From: Clostridium lacusfryxellense
GTDB taxonomy: Bacteria > Bacillota > Clostridia > Clostridiales > Clostridiaceae
Length of the DNA: 33,517 bases
Assembly (NCBI RefSeq): GCF_018861735.1
Contig: NZ_JAHLEB010000053.1
Coordinates: forward strand, 1 to 33,517
Direction of reading: 5' to 3'
Positions 7,470 through 15,971 of this stretch are shown here, piece after piece (the stretch's first letter is position 1; each line of letters starts with the position of its first letter). A program made the translations under genes and the position numbers. The notes beneath the pieces were generated by a model. The model was not told where the DNA came from. It ran no database searches and saw only the letters and a program-made list of their open reading frames with translations.

Positions 7470-9059
7470 ATGTGTACAATTATGTGTTATACAGGAACAG
7501 ACATGAAACACGATAAATTTGCAGAGGCACTACAAAGAACCGAATCTAGAGGACCAGATATGACAGAGATTCTCACTTTACCCTCTGGTATTTTGGGGTT
7601 TCAAAGACTTTCTATTATGGATTTAAGTTTTAGTGGAATGCAGCCATACACAAGGAATACTGATGCATCCATCTGTAACGGTGAACTTTACGGTTTCCGT
7701 GAAATTAAGAAAGACCTAATGGAAAAAGGACACAAGTTTATTTCTGATAGTGACTGTGAAATATTACTTCCAATGTACTATGAATATGGGCTAGATATGT
7801 TTTCAAAATTAGATGCAGAATTTGCAATTATCATATATGATGGAAAAAAGAACAGTTTCGTTGCAGCGAGAGATCCAATTGGAATCCGCCCTCTTTTCTA
7901 TGGTTATTCCGAATCAGGCAACATCATATTTGCAAGTGAGGCGAAAAATCTAGTTGGGCTTACTTACAACATTAAGTCATTTCCACCAGGACATTATTAT
8001 GCTGATGGTAAATTTACATGCTACTGCGATATCGCAGTAGTTGAAGGTGATTATTGTAATGATGACTTAGAAGTTATCTTCAGCAAAATTCATGATAAAT
8101 TTGTAACTGCTATAGAAAAACGTATGGATGCTGATGCTCCTGTAGGTTTCTTGTTAAGTGGAGGCCTCGACAGTTCTTTAGTATGTTCAATTGCTCAAAA
8201 AATGTATCCTAATAAACCAATTAAAACATTTGCTATAGGTATGACTGGTGATGCAATTGACCTTAAATATGCACAAGAAGTTGCAGATTATATTCATAGT
8301 GATCACACCACTATATATATGACAAAAGAAGAAGTGCTTGGATCACTTGAGCAGGTTATAAAACTTCTTGGGACCTACGATATTACCACTATAAGAGCAA
8401 GTATGGGAATGTATTTGATTTGCAAGAAAATACATGAGATATCTGATGTCAGAGTGCTTCTAACAGGTGAAATTTCTGATGAGTTATTTGGATATAAATA
8501 TACTGATTTTGCTCCAAATGCGCAGGAATTTCAAAAAGAATCCCAAAAGAGAATCCGCGAGCTTCATATGTATGATGTACTTCGTGCAGACCGTTGCATT
8601 AGCTCAAACTCTCTAGAAGCAAGGGTACCATTTGGAGATTTAGATTTTGTAAAATATGTTATGTCCATTGACCCTGAAAAGAAATTAAACAAATACAACA
8701 TGGGTAAATACCTTTTGAGGCGTTCATTTGAAGGAGATTATCTGCCAGATAATATCTTATATCGTGAAAAAGCAGCATTTAGCGATGCTGTAGGTCATTC
8801 TATGGTAGATTATTTAAAAGAATATGCAGAATCATGCTATTCGGATGAAGAATTTGAAAAACTATGTAAAAAGTATAAAAATAATTCTAAACCATTTACA
8901 AAAGAATCATTGTTATACAGAGAATATTTCGAAAAATATTATCCATTACAAGCTGAAATGATAGTAGACTTTTGGATGCCAAACAAAGAATGGGAAGGCT
9001 GTAACGTAACAGACCCTAGCGCCAGAATGTTATCAAACTATGGTGCCAGTGGTAAATAA
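7470..9059 (+). CDS. asnB: Asparagine synthetase (glutamine-hydrolysing)
   Basis: The enzyme converts aspartate, glutamine and ATP to asparagine. The start is fixed at the ATG at 7470 because Cys2 must become the N-terminal nucleophile of the glutaminase domain (MCTIMCYTGT) and AAGGAGG lies nine bases upstream; an in-frame upstream reading from 7440 would destroy this. The N-terminal class II glutaminase domain covers about residues 1-190 (SRGPD, GFQRLSIMD, NGELYGF, ARDPIGIRPLFYG). The synthetase domain has the ATP pyrophosphatase loop SGGLDS at 230-235 and LLTGEISDELFGY. At 529 aa it is slightly shorter than the 554 aa of E. coli AsnB. The T-box upstream with an Asn codon confirms the assignment and implies induction by uncharged tRNA-Asn. 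Confidence 0.97.
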   Translation: MCTIMCYTGTDMKHDKFAEALQRTESRGPDMTEILTLPSGILGFQRLSIMDLSFSGMQPYTRNTDASICNGELYGFREIKKDLMEKGHKFISDSDCEILLPMYYEYGLDMFSKLDAEFAIIIYDGKKNSFVAARDPIGIRPLFYGYSESGNIIFASEAKNLVGLTYNIKSFPPGHYYADGKFTCYCDIAVVEGDYCNDDLEVIFSKIHDKFVTAIEKRMDADAPVGFLLSGGLDSSLVCSIAQKMYPNKPIKTFAIGMTGDAIDLKYAQEVADYIHSDHTTIYMTKEEVLGSLEQVIKLLGTYDITTIRASMGMYLICKKIHEISDVRVLLTGEISDELFGYKYTDFAPNAQEFQKESQKRIRELHMYDVLRADRCISSNSLEARVPFGDLDFVKYVMSIDPEKKLNKYNMGKYLLRRSFEGDYLPDNILYREKAAFSDAVGHSMVDYLKEYAESCYSDEEFEKLCKKYKNNSKPFTKESLLYREYFEKYYPLQAEMIVDFWMPNKEWEGCNVTDPSARMLSNYGASGK

Positions 9060-9100
9060 TTAAGGAAATACTCCCATACTCTTAATCCTAATAAATCCTC

Positions 9101-9140
9101 AAAACACCGTATTATTCATAACTGAATTTTACGGTGTTTT
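9101..9140. terminator. Bidirectional terminator between asnB and the c-di-GMP gene
   Basis: AAAACACCGTA (9101-9111) pairs with TACGGTGTTTT (9130-9140), a perfect 11-bp stem with A-runs and T-runs at its base on both strands. It lies between two convergent genes and suits both. Confidence 0.88.
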
Positions 9141-9172
9141 TATGTCGCATTTATATTTACATTTCCAATCAA

Positions 9173-11779
9173 TTAATATTTGCTACCCTCAATGCTAATT
9201 TTCTCTAAAAAATTGGTATTATAGATTTTCTCAATTTCTCCAGCTGCGAGTGGTTTGCTAAAGAAATAACCTTGAATATAATCACAACCACCTACCTTAA
9301 GTAGTCTATACTGTTCATATTCCTCTACACCTTCTGCAGTAATTTCTAGATTCAAACTATGAGCAAGAGAAATAATATTGTCCATTATTTGAATTCTGTC
9401 TGGTTTTAAAAATTTATCTATAAGAGATTTATCTAATTTAATCTTGTCGAGTGGTAGAAAAGTTAAATAATTAAAGGAAGAATACCCCGTACCAAAATCA
9501 TCTAAAGATATTTTTATTCCTATGTCTTTTATTTTATTCAAAAATAATATAGTATCATTAGATTCCTCTAGTAAAATACTTTCAGTTATTTCGATCTCAA
9601 GATACCTTGCCTCTACACCCTTTTTCTTTAACAAACATTTTAGAAAATCATTATAATTCTCATCACTAAGCTGTTTACTTGAAAGATTAATTGCAATTGG
9701 CTTTAATTCAAAACCCTTTTCCTTCCATATTGCAATTTGATTTATAGCTTCAATAGTTACCCATCTTCCTATGTCTACTATAAGCCCAGCCTCTTCAGCT
9801 ATAGGGATAAACTTACCGGGAGATATTCTGTGTTCTTTTAATCTAAGAAGCGCTTCGAACCCAGTTATTTTCCCAGTCATAGTATGTACTTGTGGTTGGT
9901 AAACTAAAGCGAAACCATCTGTCTTTAACGCATCTACTAAAATATGTTCAATATCTACAATTTCTTTTAATTTTTCAATCATTTCTTTTTCAAAAAACAC
10001 ATAATTGTTTTTACCAGAATTTTTAACCTTGTACATGGCAGTATCAGCATACATGATTAATTCTTCTATATCATTGCTATCCTTTGGAAATTGTGCAATA
10101 CCAATACTAAAATGAAAATATCTTTTATTTCCTTTCATGTCAAAAGGTTCTGTAAATAATTCAATGACCTTCTGTGCGTACCTAACAATACCTTCATTAT
10201 TATTCTCATCACATATTAGTATAAGAAATTCATCCCCTCCAAATCTTGAAACAAAGATTTTTTCATTTGCGAGAGTAAAAAGTCTCATTGCAATTTCCTT
10301 TAATATACTATCACCAAAAGCATGTCCTAATGTATCATTAATACCTTTAAAATTATCCAAATCTAATAATAAAATTGCACCAGGTGTTCCACTCACAATT
10401 TGTTCACTAATTTTATTCATAAAACTTCTCCTATTAGGAAGTGTTGTAAGTGAATCATGATAAGCAAGATATTCAGTGCTATTTATAGCAATTTCATACT
10501 TTTGATTAAGTATAGTAATTTTATTAGCATTCTGTTGTATAGTCTTATATTGGGCTCCTAACTCATCCTGGGAAGCCACCAGTTCTTCATATGTTGCTTC
10601 AAGTTCCTCATGGCTCTCATTTAATTCTTTTACAATAATTCTTCTTTTAATATTATCCATCATTATGACTATAATTAAAATAAGTAAAAACCCTATAATC
10701 AGTAACACAATCCATATAACTTTCTTGTTTTGATCATAAAATGATATTCTTTTATTAATTAGAACTGCATCTTCAGGTATCACTTTCTTATTCATATTAT
10801 ATTTCTCAATAATCTGATAATCAAAGATGTATTTGTTTGGGCTTTTAGTAATAATTTTTATTGTGTCAATTGGAGTGCCTGTGAGAACTTTAAGTGCCAT
10901 ATTAGCAGCTACTCTTCCCTGTTCATCATAGGATACCATTTTCCCACCTAATAATCCTTGTCCAACACCACCAATAGATGCACGATATACTGGTACCCTT
11001 GTATTTTCGACCAATAATTTTACTGATTCATTTATATTTAAAATGGCTCCAGTTTTATCTTGAAACATACTTAGATATAATAAAATAGTATCCTTCTCAA
11101 TTTTTTTCAAAACACCCTTTAACTCATCAAATGTATACTCCGACGCGTTCAAATCCCTAAAAGAAAGTGTTTTAAAATTCTTCTGTGTTTGATAAAACTG
11201 CTCTTTATCACCTTTGCCCGTTATTGTGTCATCTATTATTGCTAGAACCTTTGTGGCTTTTTCATTAAATTTCTGTGCAATCTGAATTGTTTCAGCCAAA
11301 GAAAAGGCTTCAATCACTCCAGTAATATTAGTATCTTTGGCAGCTATAATAGCCCTATTTACATCATTAATCCCTAAAAAAATTATAGGTGTTTCATTAA
11401 ATAATTCCTTTTGATATTTCAATATAAACTCAAGTGCATTGTCATCACCCACTATTATCGCATCATAGGGTGGAAGTTTCTGAAATTTATATTTAATCAA
11501 TTGATAAAAATTTCTCATGTTCTCATCTGTATCAAACCTTTTCGTATCCATGTATTCAATATCCAAATTTATGTCATTCGGCTTAAATACTGATTGAATT
11601 CCACTAATTTGGTATGGCACTGAGTCGAAGCTTTCAGTATATGAACTAATAAATAACACATTTTTTTCAGCAGATGCATAAGTCACAGTACCTGGTGAAA
11701 ACACTAAGTAATTCAGAGAAAAGACAACAAGAATTATCCATAAAGTTTTAATTATTAACATCATTACTTTTTTCACCAC
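9173..11779 (-). CDS. Membrane sensor with ABC-type binding domain, GGDEF and EAL domains
   Basis: This bifunctional c-di-GMP enzyme has 868 aa. In order: a signal anchor (about 8-28), an extracellular domain resembling the ABC substrate-binding family PF04392 (about 40-335: VLFISSYTES, AIIVGDDNALEFI, PIIFLGIND), a second membrane helix (about 352-375), a coiled coil (about 380-430), a diguanylate cyclase domain with intact RFGGDEF, and an EAL phosphodiesterase domain. The EAL part keeps FEALLRL, INLSSKQL, EITES, DDFGTGYSS, KLDKS, AEGVE and GYFFSKPL, so both activities look catalytically competent. External ligand binding probably sets the balance between synthesis and breakdown. The start is at ATG 11779. 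The divergent partner gene begins at 12057. Confidence 0.95.
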   Translation of the reverse strand: MVKKVMMLIIKTLWIILVVFSLNYLVFSPGTVTYASAEKNVLFISSYTESFDSVPYQISGIQSVFKPNDINLDIEYMDTKRFDTDENMRNFYQLIKYKFQKLPPYDAIIVGDDNALEFILKYQKELFNETPIIFLGINDVNRAIIAAKDTNITGVIEAFSLAETIQIAQKFNEKATKVLAIIDDTITGKGDKEQFYQTQKNFKTLSFRDLNASEYTFDELKGVLKKIEKDTILLYLSMFQDKTGAILNINESVKLLVENTRVPVYRASIGGVGQGLLGGKMVSYDEQGRVAANMALKVLTGTPIDTIKIITKSPNKYIFDYQIIEKYNMNKKVIPEDAVLINKRISFYDQNKKVIWIVLLIIGFLLILIIVIMMDNIKRRIIVKELNESHEELEATYEELVASQDELGAQYKTIQQNANKITILNQKYEIAINSTEYLAYHDSLTTLPNRRSFMNKISEQIVSGTPGAILLLDLDNFKGINDTLGHAFGDSILKEIAMRLFTLANEKIFVSRFGGDEFLILICDENNNEGIVRYAQKVIELFTEPFDMKGNKRYFHFSIGIAQFPKDSNDIEELIMYADTAMYKVKNSGKNNYVFFEKEMIEKLKEIVDIEHILVDALKTDGFALVYQPQVHTMTGKITGFEALLRLKEHRISPGKFIPIAEEAGLIVDIGRWVTIEAINQIAIWKEKGFELKPIAINLSSKQLSDENYNDFLKCLLKKKGVEARYLEIEITESILLEESNDTILFLNKIKDIGIKISLDDFGTGYSSFNYLTFLPLDKIKLDKSLIDKFLKPDRIQIMDNIISLAHSLNLEITAEGVEEYEQYRLLKVGGCDYIQGYFFSKPLAAGEIEKIYNTNFLEKISIEGSKY

Positions 11780-11858
11780 AATACCCCCACTGTTGTATTC
11801 TAAACACTCTACTCAATTATACACATTATAACAAAATACTTATGTCATATATTGTCGA

Positions 11859-11885
11859 ACTATATAACAATACAGACTATATAGT
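11859..11885. promoter_or_regulatory. Inverted repeat in a divergent intergenic region
   Basis: ACTATATA (11859-11866) and TATATAGT (11878-11885) are perfect 8-bp inverted arms with an 11-base centre, between the divergent c-di-GMP gene and the 12057 gene. A regulator site is possible; AT-rich arms make chance likely enough to keep confidence low. Confidence 0.3.
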
Positions 11886-11902
11886 ATTTATTTTAATTTA
11901 GT

Positions 11903-11997
11903 CTAACGTGGGTTAACTTAAACCGTAACGTAACCGATTATATTACCAGTGGTAACGACAAATCTTTAGTGGTACAAGCAATACTTGTACACTTTTT
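11903..11997 (+). promoter_or_regulatory. Structured leader with attenuator-like hairpin upstream of the 12057 gene
   Basis: Three hairpins follow each other on the plus strand: GGTT/AACC near 11908-11921, the compact TTACC-AGT-GGTAA (11943-11955), and a terminator-like GTACAAG (11972-11978)/CTTGTAC (11984-11990). The last is extended by AGT/ACT and followed by five Ts (11993-11997). The terminator lies 60 bases before the start codon of a gene read in the same direction, and no upstream plus-strand gene needs it. This suggests leader attenuation. No known riboswitch consensus was recognised. Confidence 0.4.
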
Positions 11998-12020
11998 GGC
12001 TATATGCTCATAAGATATAT

Positions 12021-12032
12021 TGTCATATGACA
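12021..12032. promoter_or_regulatory. 12-bp perfect palindrome before the 12057 gene
   Basis: TGTCATATGACA is a perfect palindrome 25 bases upstream of the ATG, just before the ribosome site. The half TGTCATAT occurs again at 11843-11850 in the same intergenic region, which fits a dimeric regulator with a second site. Confidence 0.35.
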
Positions 12033-12056
12033 TTAAAAAATAAAGGAGTAGATATA

Positions 12057-12848
12057 ATGAGCAACAATACTATTACACCTGAAGCGGATTATATTCCTCA
12101 GGAGACTATTTATACAACAGAATTAACACAGCTCGAAGCGAAGGTGGTACGCGGTCCTATAATTCGTGTTTATCAGAATTATATCCCTTGGTTCGGTGAA
12201 AATCGTAATAATGCTACACTATTATTTTTGGGAAAGATATTAGGAACAGACTATTTTATACACCCTATGAGCGACCTTGCAGTCGGAATTCCCTGTAATA
12301 CTGCAGTTGTATTGATTCCATCTAACAGTGAAGGAAGTGCAGTTACTGCAGCGCAGGAAAATGACCCACAAGCCCAAGCTAATTTAAAATCATTTACAAG
12401 GGCGGGCGGTGTCTTAATTATAGATATGGGAGATAATTTATCCTCCGGTGGCTATATTGCCCCCGGTGCCAAAGGTACACCTGATTTAATATTTCCTGAT
12501 CCATGCCGAGATGTTACCTTGACTCATAAGGCATTTAAGCACCCTTTTTCGAAATGTCCAATTCAATTAAATAACAATAATATCGATATGGAGTGTAGTT
12601 GCTCTGTAGCTCACGGCAACCTAGAGCAAGGCATTACCTTGCCCTGTGAATCCACAGTACTAATGACAGCCACTTTTAATAATATTCAAAGGGCAGTTTT
12701 AGCAGAATATTGCATCGGTCGTGGCTATGTAATTTTAGATACTCTAACAAAAGAGTTTATATGTCAACAACCACAAGGCACTGGCCCATCCAATATTTTG
12801 GTCAACCTGTTTGCATATGCTCTTTGCATATTAGCAGCTCGGAAATAA
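12057..12848 (+). CDS. Unknown protein, possibly with a class I amidotransferase-like fold
   Basis: The start is the ATG at 12057, with AAAGGAG ten bases upstream; the in-frame ATG at 11985 would add 24 residues and run through the leader hairpin, so I reject it. The 263-aa product has no signal peptide or membrane helix. Residues 40-150 (GPIIRVYQNYIPWFGENRNNATLLFLGKIL, AVVLIPSNSEGS, LKSFTRAGGVLIIDMGDN, written here as separate pieces) alternate strand, helix and glycine turn as in flavodoxin/amidotransferase-like folds, where 'F..aGGvLI.d.g' is a typical strand. It carries seven Cys, four of them between residues 167 and 205, perhaps for a metal or disulfides. I do not recognise the family. 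It has its own terminator (12883-12913). Confidence 0.75.
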   Translation: MSNNTITPEADYIPQETIYTTELTQLEAKVVRGPIIRVYQNYIPWFGENRNNATLLFLGKILGTDYFIHPMSDLAVGIPCNTAVVLIPSNSEGSAVTAAQENDPQAQANLKSFTRAGGVLIIDMGDNLSSGGYIAPGAKGTPDLIFPDPCRDVTLTHKAFKHPFSKCPIQLNNNNIDMECSCSVAHGNLEQGITLPCESTVLMTATFNNIQRAVLAEYCIGRGYVILDTLTKEFICQQPQGTGPSNILVNLFAYALCILAARK

Positions 12849-12882
12849 AGTGACTATAACTTTTTCTCATTAATTCTAACCA

Positions 12883-12913
12883 TAAACACCACTTTACTAG
12901 TAAGTGGTGTTTA
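12883..12913 (+). terminator. Terminator after the 12057 gene
   Basis: TAAACACCACTT (12883-12894) pairs perfectly with AAGTGGTGTTTA (12902-12913) and is followed by ACTTTTAA. It lies 35 bases past the stop. Confidence 0.8.
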
Positions 12914-13017
12914 CTTTTAATAAACTTAGCTCCACTCAAGCTGAGACTTTCAAGAATATATTAATAGAATTTAAACCATACAACTATGGTATAATAACGT
13001 GATATTGTATATAATAT

Positions 13018-13050
13018 TTAAATTAGACAGTTTTACACAATCTAATTTAA
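13018..13050 (+). promoter_or_regulatory. Leader inverted repeat before the small lipoprotein gene
   Basis: TTAAATTAGA (13018-13027) and TCTAATTTAA (13041-13050) form perfect 10-bp arms around 13 bases, ending two bases before the AGGGGG ribosome site. It could act as an operator or an RNA hairpin near the ribosome site. A TATAAT (-10 type) stands at about 12987-12992 upstream. Confidence 0.4.
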
Positions 13051-13066
13051 GCAGGGGGCTATCTAA

Positions 13067-13528
13067 ATGAAAAAAAGAATATTAAGTTTACTTTTAATAT
13101 TTGGTATGTTATTGCTTTTAAGTAGTTGTAGCAAAAGAGAAGCTATAACAGCTGACGATTTTAAATCATCAATGGAAGGTTTGGAATATACACTAACTGA
13201 TGCTACAAGCCAATTTGATGCAGGTTTAGTGGAGTCTGTACAATTAGCAGAAAAGGATACATGTAAAATCGAATTTTATGTTGTTGAATCTACAGCGCAA
13301 GCACAAAATGCATATAAAACAAATAAAGAAAACATTGAGAAAGCAGAAAAATTATCATCAACATCTTCACATAAGTCAGTATCATTGAAAAATTATGGCT
13401 ATTATAAAGCAACTACAGGAGATTTATATTATGTTATATCAAGAATTGATAAAACATTTATATATGCTGCTATCCCATTAAAATACAAGGATAAAGCATC
13501 CGATATCATCTCAGACCTTGGTTATTAA
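13067..13528 (+). CDS. Small lipoprotein, function unknown
   Basis: The 153-aa product begins with a textbook lipoprotein signal: MKKR, a Leu-rich core and lipobox LSSC with Cys at residue 21. The mature domain (ITADDFKSSMEGLEYTL, CKIEFYVVESTAQAQNAYKTN, YYKATTGDLYYVISRIDKTFIYAAIP) looks like a compact alpha/beta domain in which 'ST.eqA...Y..nk' recalls small extracytoplasmic lipoproteins of Clostridium; no function is assignable. The AGGGGG ribosome site is ten bases before the ATG. It is transcribed alone, between terminators at 12883 and 13577. Confidence 0.82.
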   Translation: MKKRILSLLLIFGMLLLLSSCSKREAITADDFKSSMEGLEYTLTDATSQFDAGLVESVQLAEKDTCKIEFYVVESTAQAQNAYKTNKENIEKAEKLSSTSSHKSVSLKNYGYYKATTGDLYYVISRIDKTFIYAAIPLKYKDKASDIISDLGY

Positions 13529-13576
13529 TTCATTTAATTAGACCAGACTAACTCGAATTGGAAATTTTAAAAAATA

Positions 13577-13615
13577 AAACACAGGATTAACATTTTTTAT
13601 GTTAATCCTGTGTTT
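13577..13615 (+). terminator. Terminator after the 13067 lipoprotein gene
   Basis: AAACACAGGATTAACAT (13577-13593) pairs perfectly over 17 bp with ATGTTAATCCTGTGTTT (13599-13615) around a TTTTT loop, followed by AATTTT. Confidence 0.85.
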
Positions 13616-13632
13616 AATTTTGAATTTATAGT

Positions 13633-13680
13633 AAATATATTAACTAATTTATAATATGTTTGTATTTTTGATTTTAAAAC
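13633..13680 (+). repeat. 48-bp dispersed repeat, copy B
   Basis: This copy matches 6910-6957 at 45 of 48 positions, same orientation. Its last part supplies the -35 region (TTGATT, 13668-13673) of the promoter for the FliB-type gene. Confidence 0.7.
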
Positions 13681-13697
13681 AATATATGTAGTAAAAT
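13668..13697 (+). promoter_or_regulatory. Promoter of the FliB-type gene
   Basis: TTGATT (13668-13673), an 18-base spacer and TAAAAT (13692-13697). Immediately downstream, ATACGAAACAT (13700-13710) repeats a sequence found inside the promoter of the DeoR-type gene (16000-16010). Confidence 0.55.
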
Positions 13698-13741
13698 GAA
13701 TACGAAACATAAAAGTAATTTATCTGTAAAGGAAGTAGACA

Positions 13742-14956
13742 ATGGAAAAAAATATAAAAATGAGGTATCCAACCTATCTTAAAGAATTTAGTTGTATTGG
13801 TGGAAAGTGTACAGACAGTTGTTGTATTGGATGGGATATAGATATTGATAAGGTTACCTTCAAACAATATACTAAGGTTAAAGACAAAGAAATGAAGAAA
13901 ATGTTTCAACAAAATATTCATATAAATGATTATTACCTAAGCCCTGATGTGGATTATGGAAAAGCAAAATTGAAAACCGGAAAAAGGTGTGCCTTTTTAG
14001 ATGAGTGTAATTATTGCATTATTTATTCTAAAATTGGAGAAGAGTATCTTTCAAATGTTTGCACATGTTTTCCTAGAATAATTAATAAAGTAGATGTATG
14101 TTATGAAATCTCACTTGATGTAGCCTGCCCTGAAGCTGCAAGAATTATTTTACTTAAAGAGGAAGGAATTGAATTTAAAGAAAGTGAAGAAACTTTAGGC
14201 AAACATATAATATCAAGTGATATCGAAACTAGCTCTAAAGAATATGATAGTTCACCTATTAAATATTTAAAAGAGATTAGAGAATTAAGTATTAAAATAA
14301 TACAAAACAGGAAATTCAACTTAAGTAAAAGGTTATATATATTAGGTGATTTTATAAAAAAATTAGAAGAGGAACTTGAATATAATTACAGTAATGCACC
14401 TAGATTTATTATGGAATATGATATGAATTCGGTTGATTATGAAAGAGAACAATTAAACTATATTGTTCAGATGGAATTTTTTAAAAGTATGCTTAATTTT
14501 TTAAATGTATCTAACGATGTTGATAGTCTTTCTTTTAAGGAACACACTAAGGAAATTATAACTGGTTTCAAGTTTAATGAAGACGAGGATATTAGTAAGC
14601 ATTCAGAATTGTACATAAAAGCATTTGAAGATTATACTGAAAAATTTATGAATAGTAATAGCTATATTTTTGAAAACTATTTGGTGAATTTTATGTATAA
14701 CTATTTGTTTCCGTTTTCTGACTCTGAATCAATATTTGATGGATATAGTATGCTATTAGTAAGATATTCATTTATTAGATTCTATTTAGTTGGTAAATAT
14801 CTAAATAATAAACAAGATAACAAAGAAAATATAGTGGAATTTATTCAATCCTTCTCAAAAACTATAGAACATCACAGAACTTATTTAGATGATTCAATAA
14901 ATTATATGAAAGAAAACAAACTCGATAATTTAGAATTCACTAAAAAGCTTTTATAA
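13742..14956 (+). CDS. fliB: FliB-type flagellin lysine N-methylase homologue
   Basis: FliB proteins methylate surface lysines of flagellin and carry a Cys cluster of the CxxCxxCC type that holds a metal or iron-sulfur centre. Here the cluster is Cys18, Cys23, Cys27, Cys28 (FSCIGGKCTDSCCIGW), followed by Cys83, Cys89, Cys92 (KRCAFLDECNYCIIY) and Cys107, Cys109 (LSNVCTCFPR). These match the head of the clostridial family, and 404 aa is the expected length. The rest is helical and poorly conserved. AAAGGAAG precedes the ATG at 13742 by seven bases. There is no flagellar gene in the window, so the target is uncertain; many clostridial homologues are orphans. The next gene is convergent. Confidence 0.85.
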   Translation: MEKNIKMRYPTYLKEFSCIGGKCTDSCCIGWDIDIDKVTFKQYTKVKDKEMKKMFQQNIHINDYYLSPDVDYGKAKLKTGKRCAFLDECNYCIIYSKIGEEYLSNVCTCFPRIINKVDVCYEISLDVACPEAARIILLKEEGIEFKESEETLGKHIISSDIETSSKEYDSSPIKYLKEIRELSIKIIQNRKFNLSKRLYILGDFIKKLEEELEYNYSNAPRFIMEYDMNSVDYEREQLNYIVQMEFFKSMLNFLNVSNDVDSLSFKEHTKEIITGFKFNEDEDISKHSELYIKAFEDYTEKFMNSNSYIFENYLVNFMYNYLFPFSDSESIFDGYSMLLVRYSFIRFYLVGKYLNNKQDNKENIVEFIQSFSKTIEHHRTYLDDSINYMKENKLDNLEFTKKLL

Positions 14957-15005
14957 AATAGTTTTGTTAGTAAGAAGTAACTATTGAATTATATTCATAA
15001 ATTGA

Positions 15006-15458
15006 TTATATAGCTCTTTTTATGTTTGGTTTATTTTCACATTTTAAATTTGATGCTACTATATCTCCTAATTTCCAATTTATCATTCCGTTGTTAGCTC
15101 TCAGTGGATATTGACAATGGGCAGCCTTATACGCTTTTTTTTGATGAATTATCACCTCTTCACCAAAAAGGTACTTAATTTCATTCATATACTGAGTATC
15201 TATCTTAATTTGTTTGAAACTAAACTCATTGATAATTTTCAAAAATCTATCTACTTCGTTTTGAAAAACTTTAGCAAAAAAAGCATTTTCTTTATTACCA
15301 TCGCAAATTATTATTGGATTTAGTTGACTATCATTAATAGTAGCTTTCAATTTATATATACTTCTTTTGTTCCTCCCTATAAAATAACCATAATTAATAA
15401 AATTAGGATCATCATCTTCCGGGAAAATTACATTATACAACAATTCTTCTTCTCTCAT
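15006..15458 (-). CDS. Hypothetical protein
   Basis: This is a 150-aa soluble protein without signal or membrane helix. The ATG at 15458 has GGTGAGGA five bases upstream. An in-frame GTG at 15470 is itself part of that ribosome site, so the ATG is preferred. The middle (FFAKVFQNEVDRFLKIINEFSF) is helical, and the C-terminal part has AAHCQYPLRANNGMINWKLGD with basic residues. I do not recognise a family. The gene is convergent with the FliB-type gene and separated from it by about 50 bases. Confidence 0.6.
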   Translation of the reverse strand: MREEELLYNVIFPEDDDPNFINYGYFIGRNKRSIYKLKATINDSQLNPIIICDGNKENAFFAKVFQNEVDRFLKIINEFSFKQIKIDTQYMNEIKYLFGEEVIIHQKKAYKAAHCQYPLRANNGMINWKLGDIVASNLKCENKPNIKRAI

Positions 15459-15971
15459 TTTAATCCTCACCTTTCTAATAAATTATTAAAAGTAAAATTT
15501 TTAAAATTATTCTATAAAAATGTATATAAATTTATACCAGTTTCCATTATTTTAACAGTTCATTGTAAAGAACATGTTATAAGTTTGTTTTGAATTAGTT
15601 AATAATTAATATTTAATATAATATATTAAAATCATCCTAAAATTTAGTCAGAATGTTGCACCTCATTAAACTTAAACTTAACACAGAATTAATCTAACCT
15701 GCCTATAAGTTCAAAATTATTGATTGCATTTGCAATTACTTCTATCTTAAAGCCAAATGGATTAATAACAGGGGGTATAACTGGAATATCAATCATGTTG
15801 GAAAAATGTTTTATAATTGTAATTTAGATTGGGTTAAGATATGGTTATATTTTTGTTAACCATAAAAAAATAACTCACTCTCAATTTTATTTTTATTGAG
15901 GCTATTTAAGTAATCTTTATTATCGAGTAATAATTACTTGCAAAAGATTAAGATTGAACGTCTAAAATTAC
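15459..15971. other. Gene-poor stretch with one short minus-strand reading frame
   Basis: About 510 very AT-rich bases without a convincing gene. One minus-strand frame, 15796 to 15689, reads 35 codons from ATG (MIDIPVIPPVINPFG... ending ...NNFELIGRLD). It has a protein-like composition but no ribosome site, so it may be a remnant. A TATGGTTA (15840-15847)/TAACCATA (15857-15864) hairpin lacks a U run. The 3' end leads into the DeoR promoter. Confidence 0.35.

Noticed and set aside
9173-11779. Degenerate GGDEF or EAL domain
   Set aside because: RFGGDEF, EALLRL, DDFGTGYSS and the other catalytic motifs are all intact, so neither domain looks inactive.
11985-12056. Longer start for the 12057 gene
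   Set aside because: The extra 24 residues overlap the leader terminator and lack a ribosome site; the ATG at 12057 has AAAGGAG.
14957-15005. Terminator between the convergent FliB-type and hypothetical genes
   Set aside because: Only a weak AATAGTT/AACTATT pairing with no U run was seen.
15840-15864. Hairpin TATGGTTA/TAACCATA as a terminator
   Set aside because: It has an A run, not a T run, on the plus side, and no minus-strand gene ends into it.
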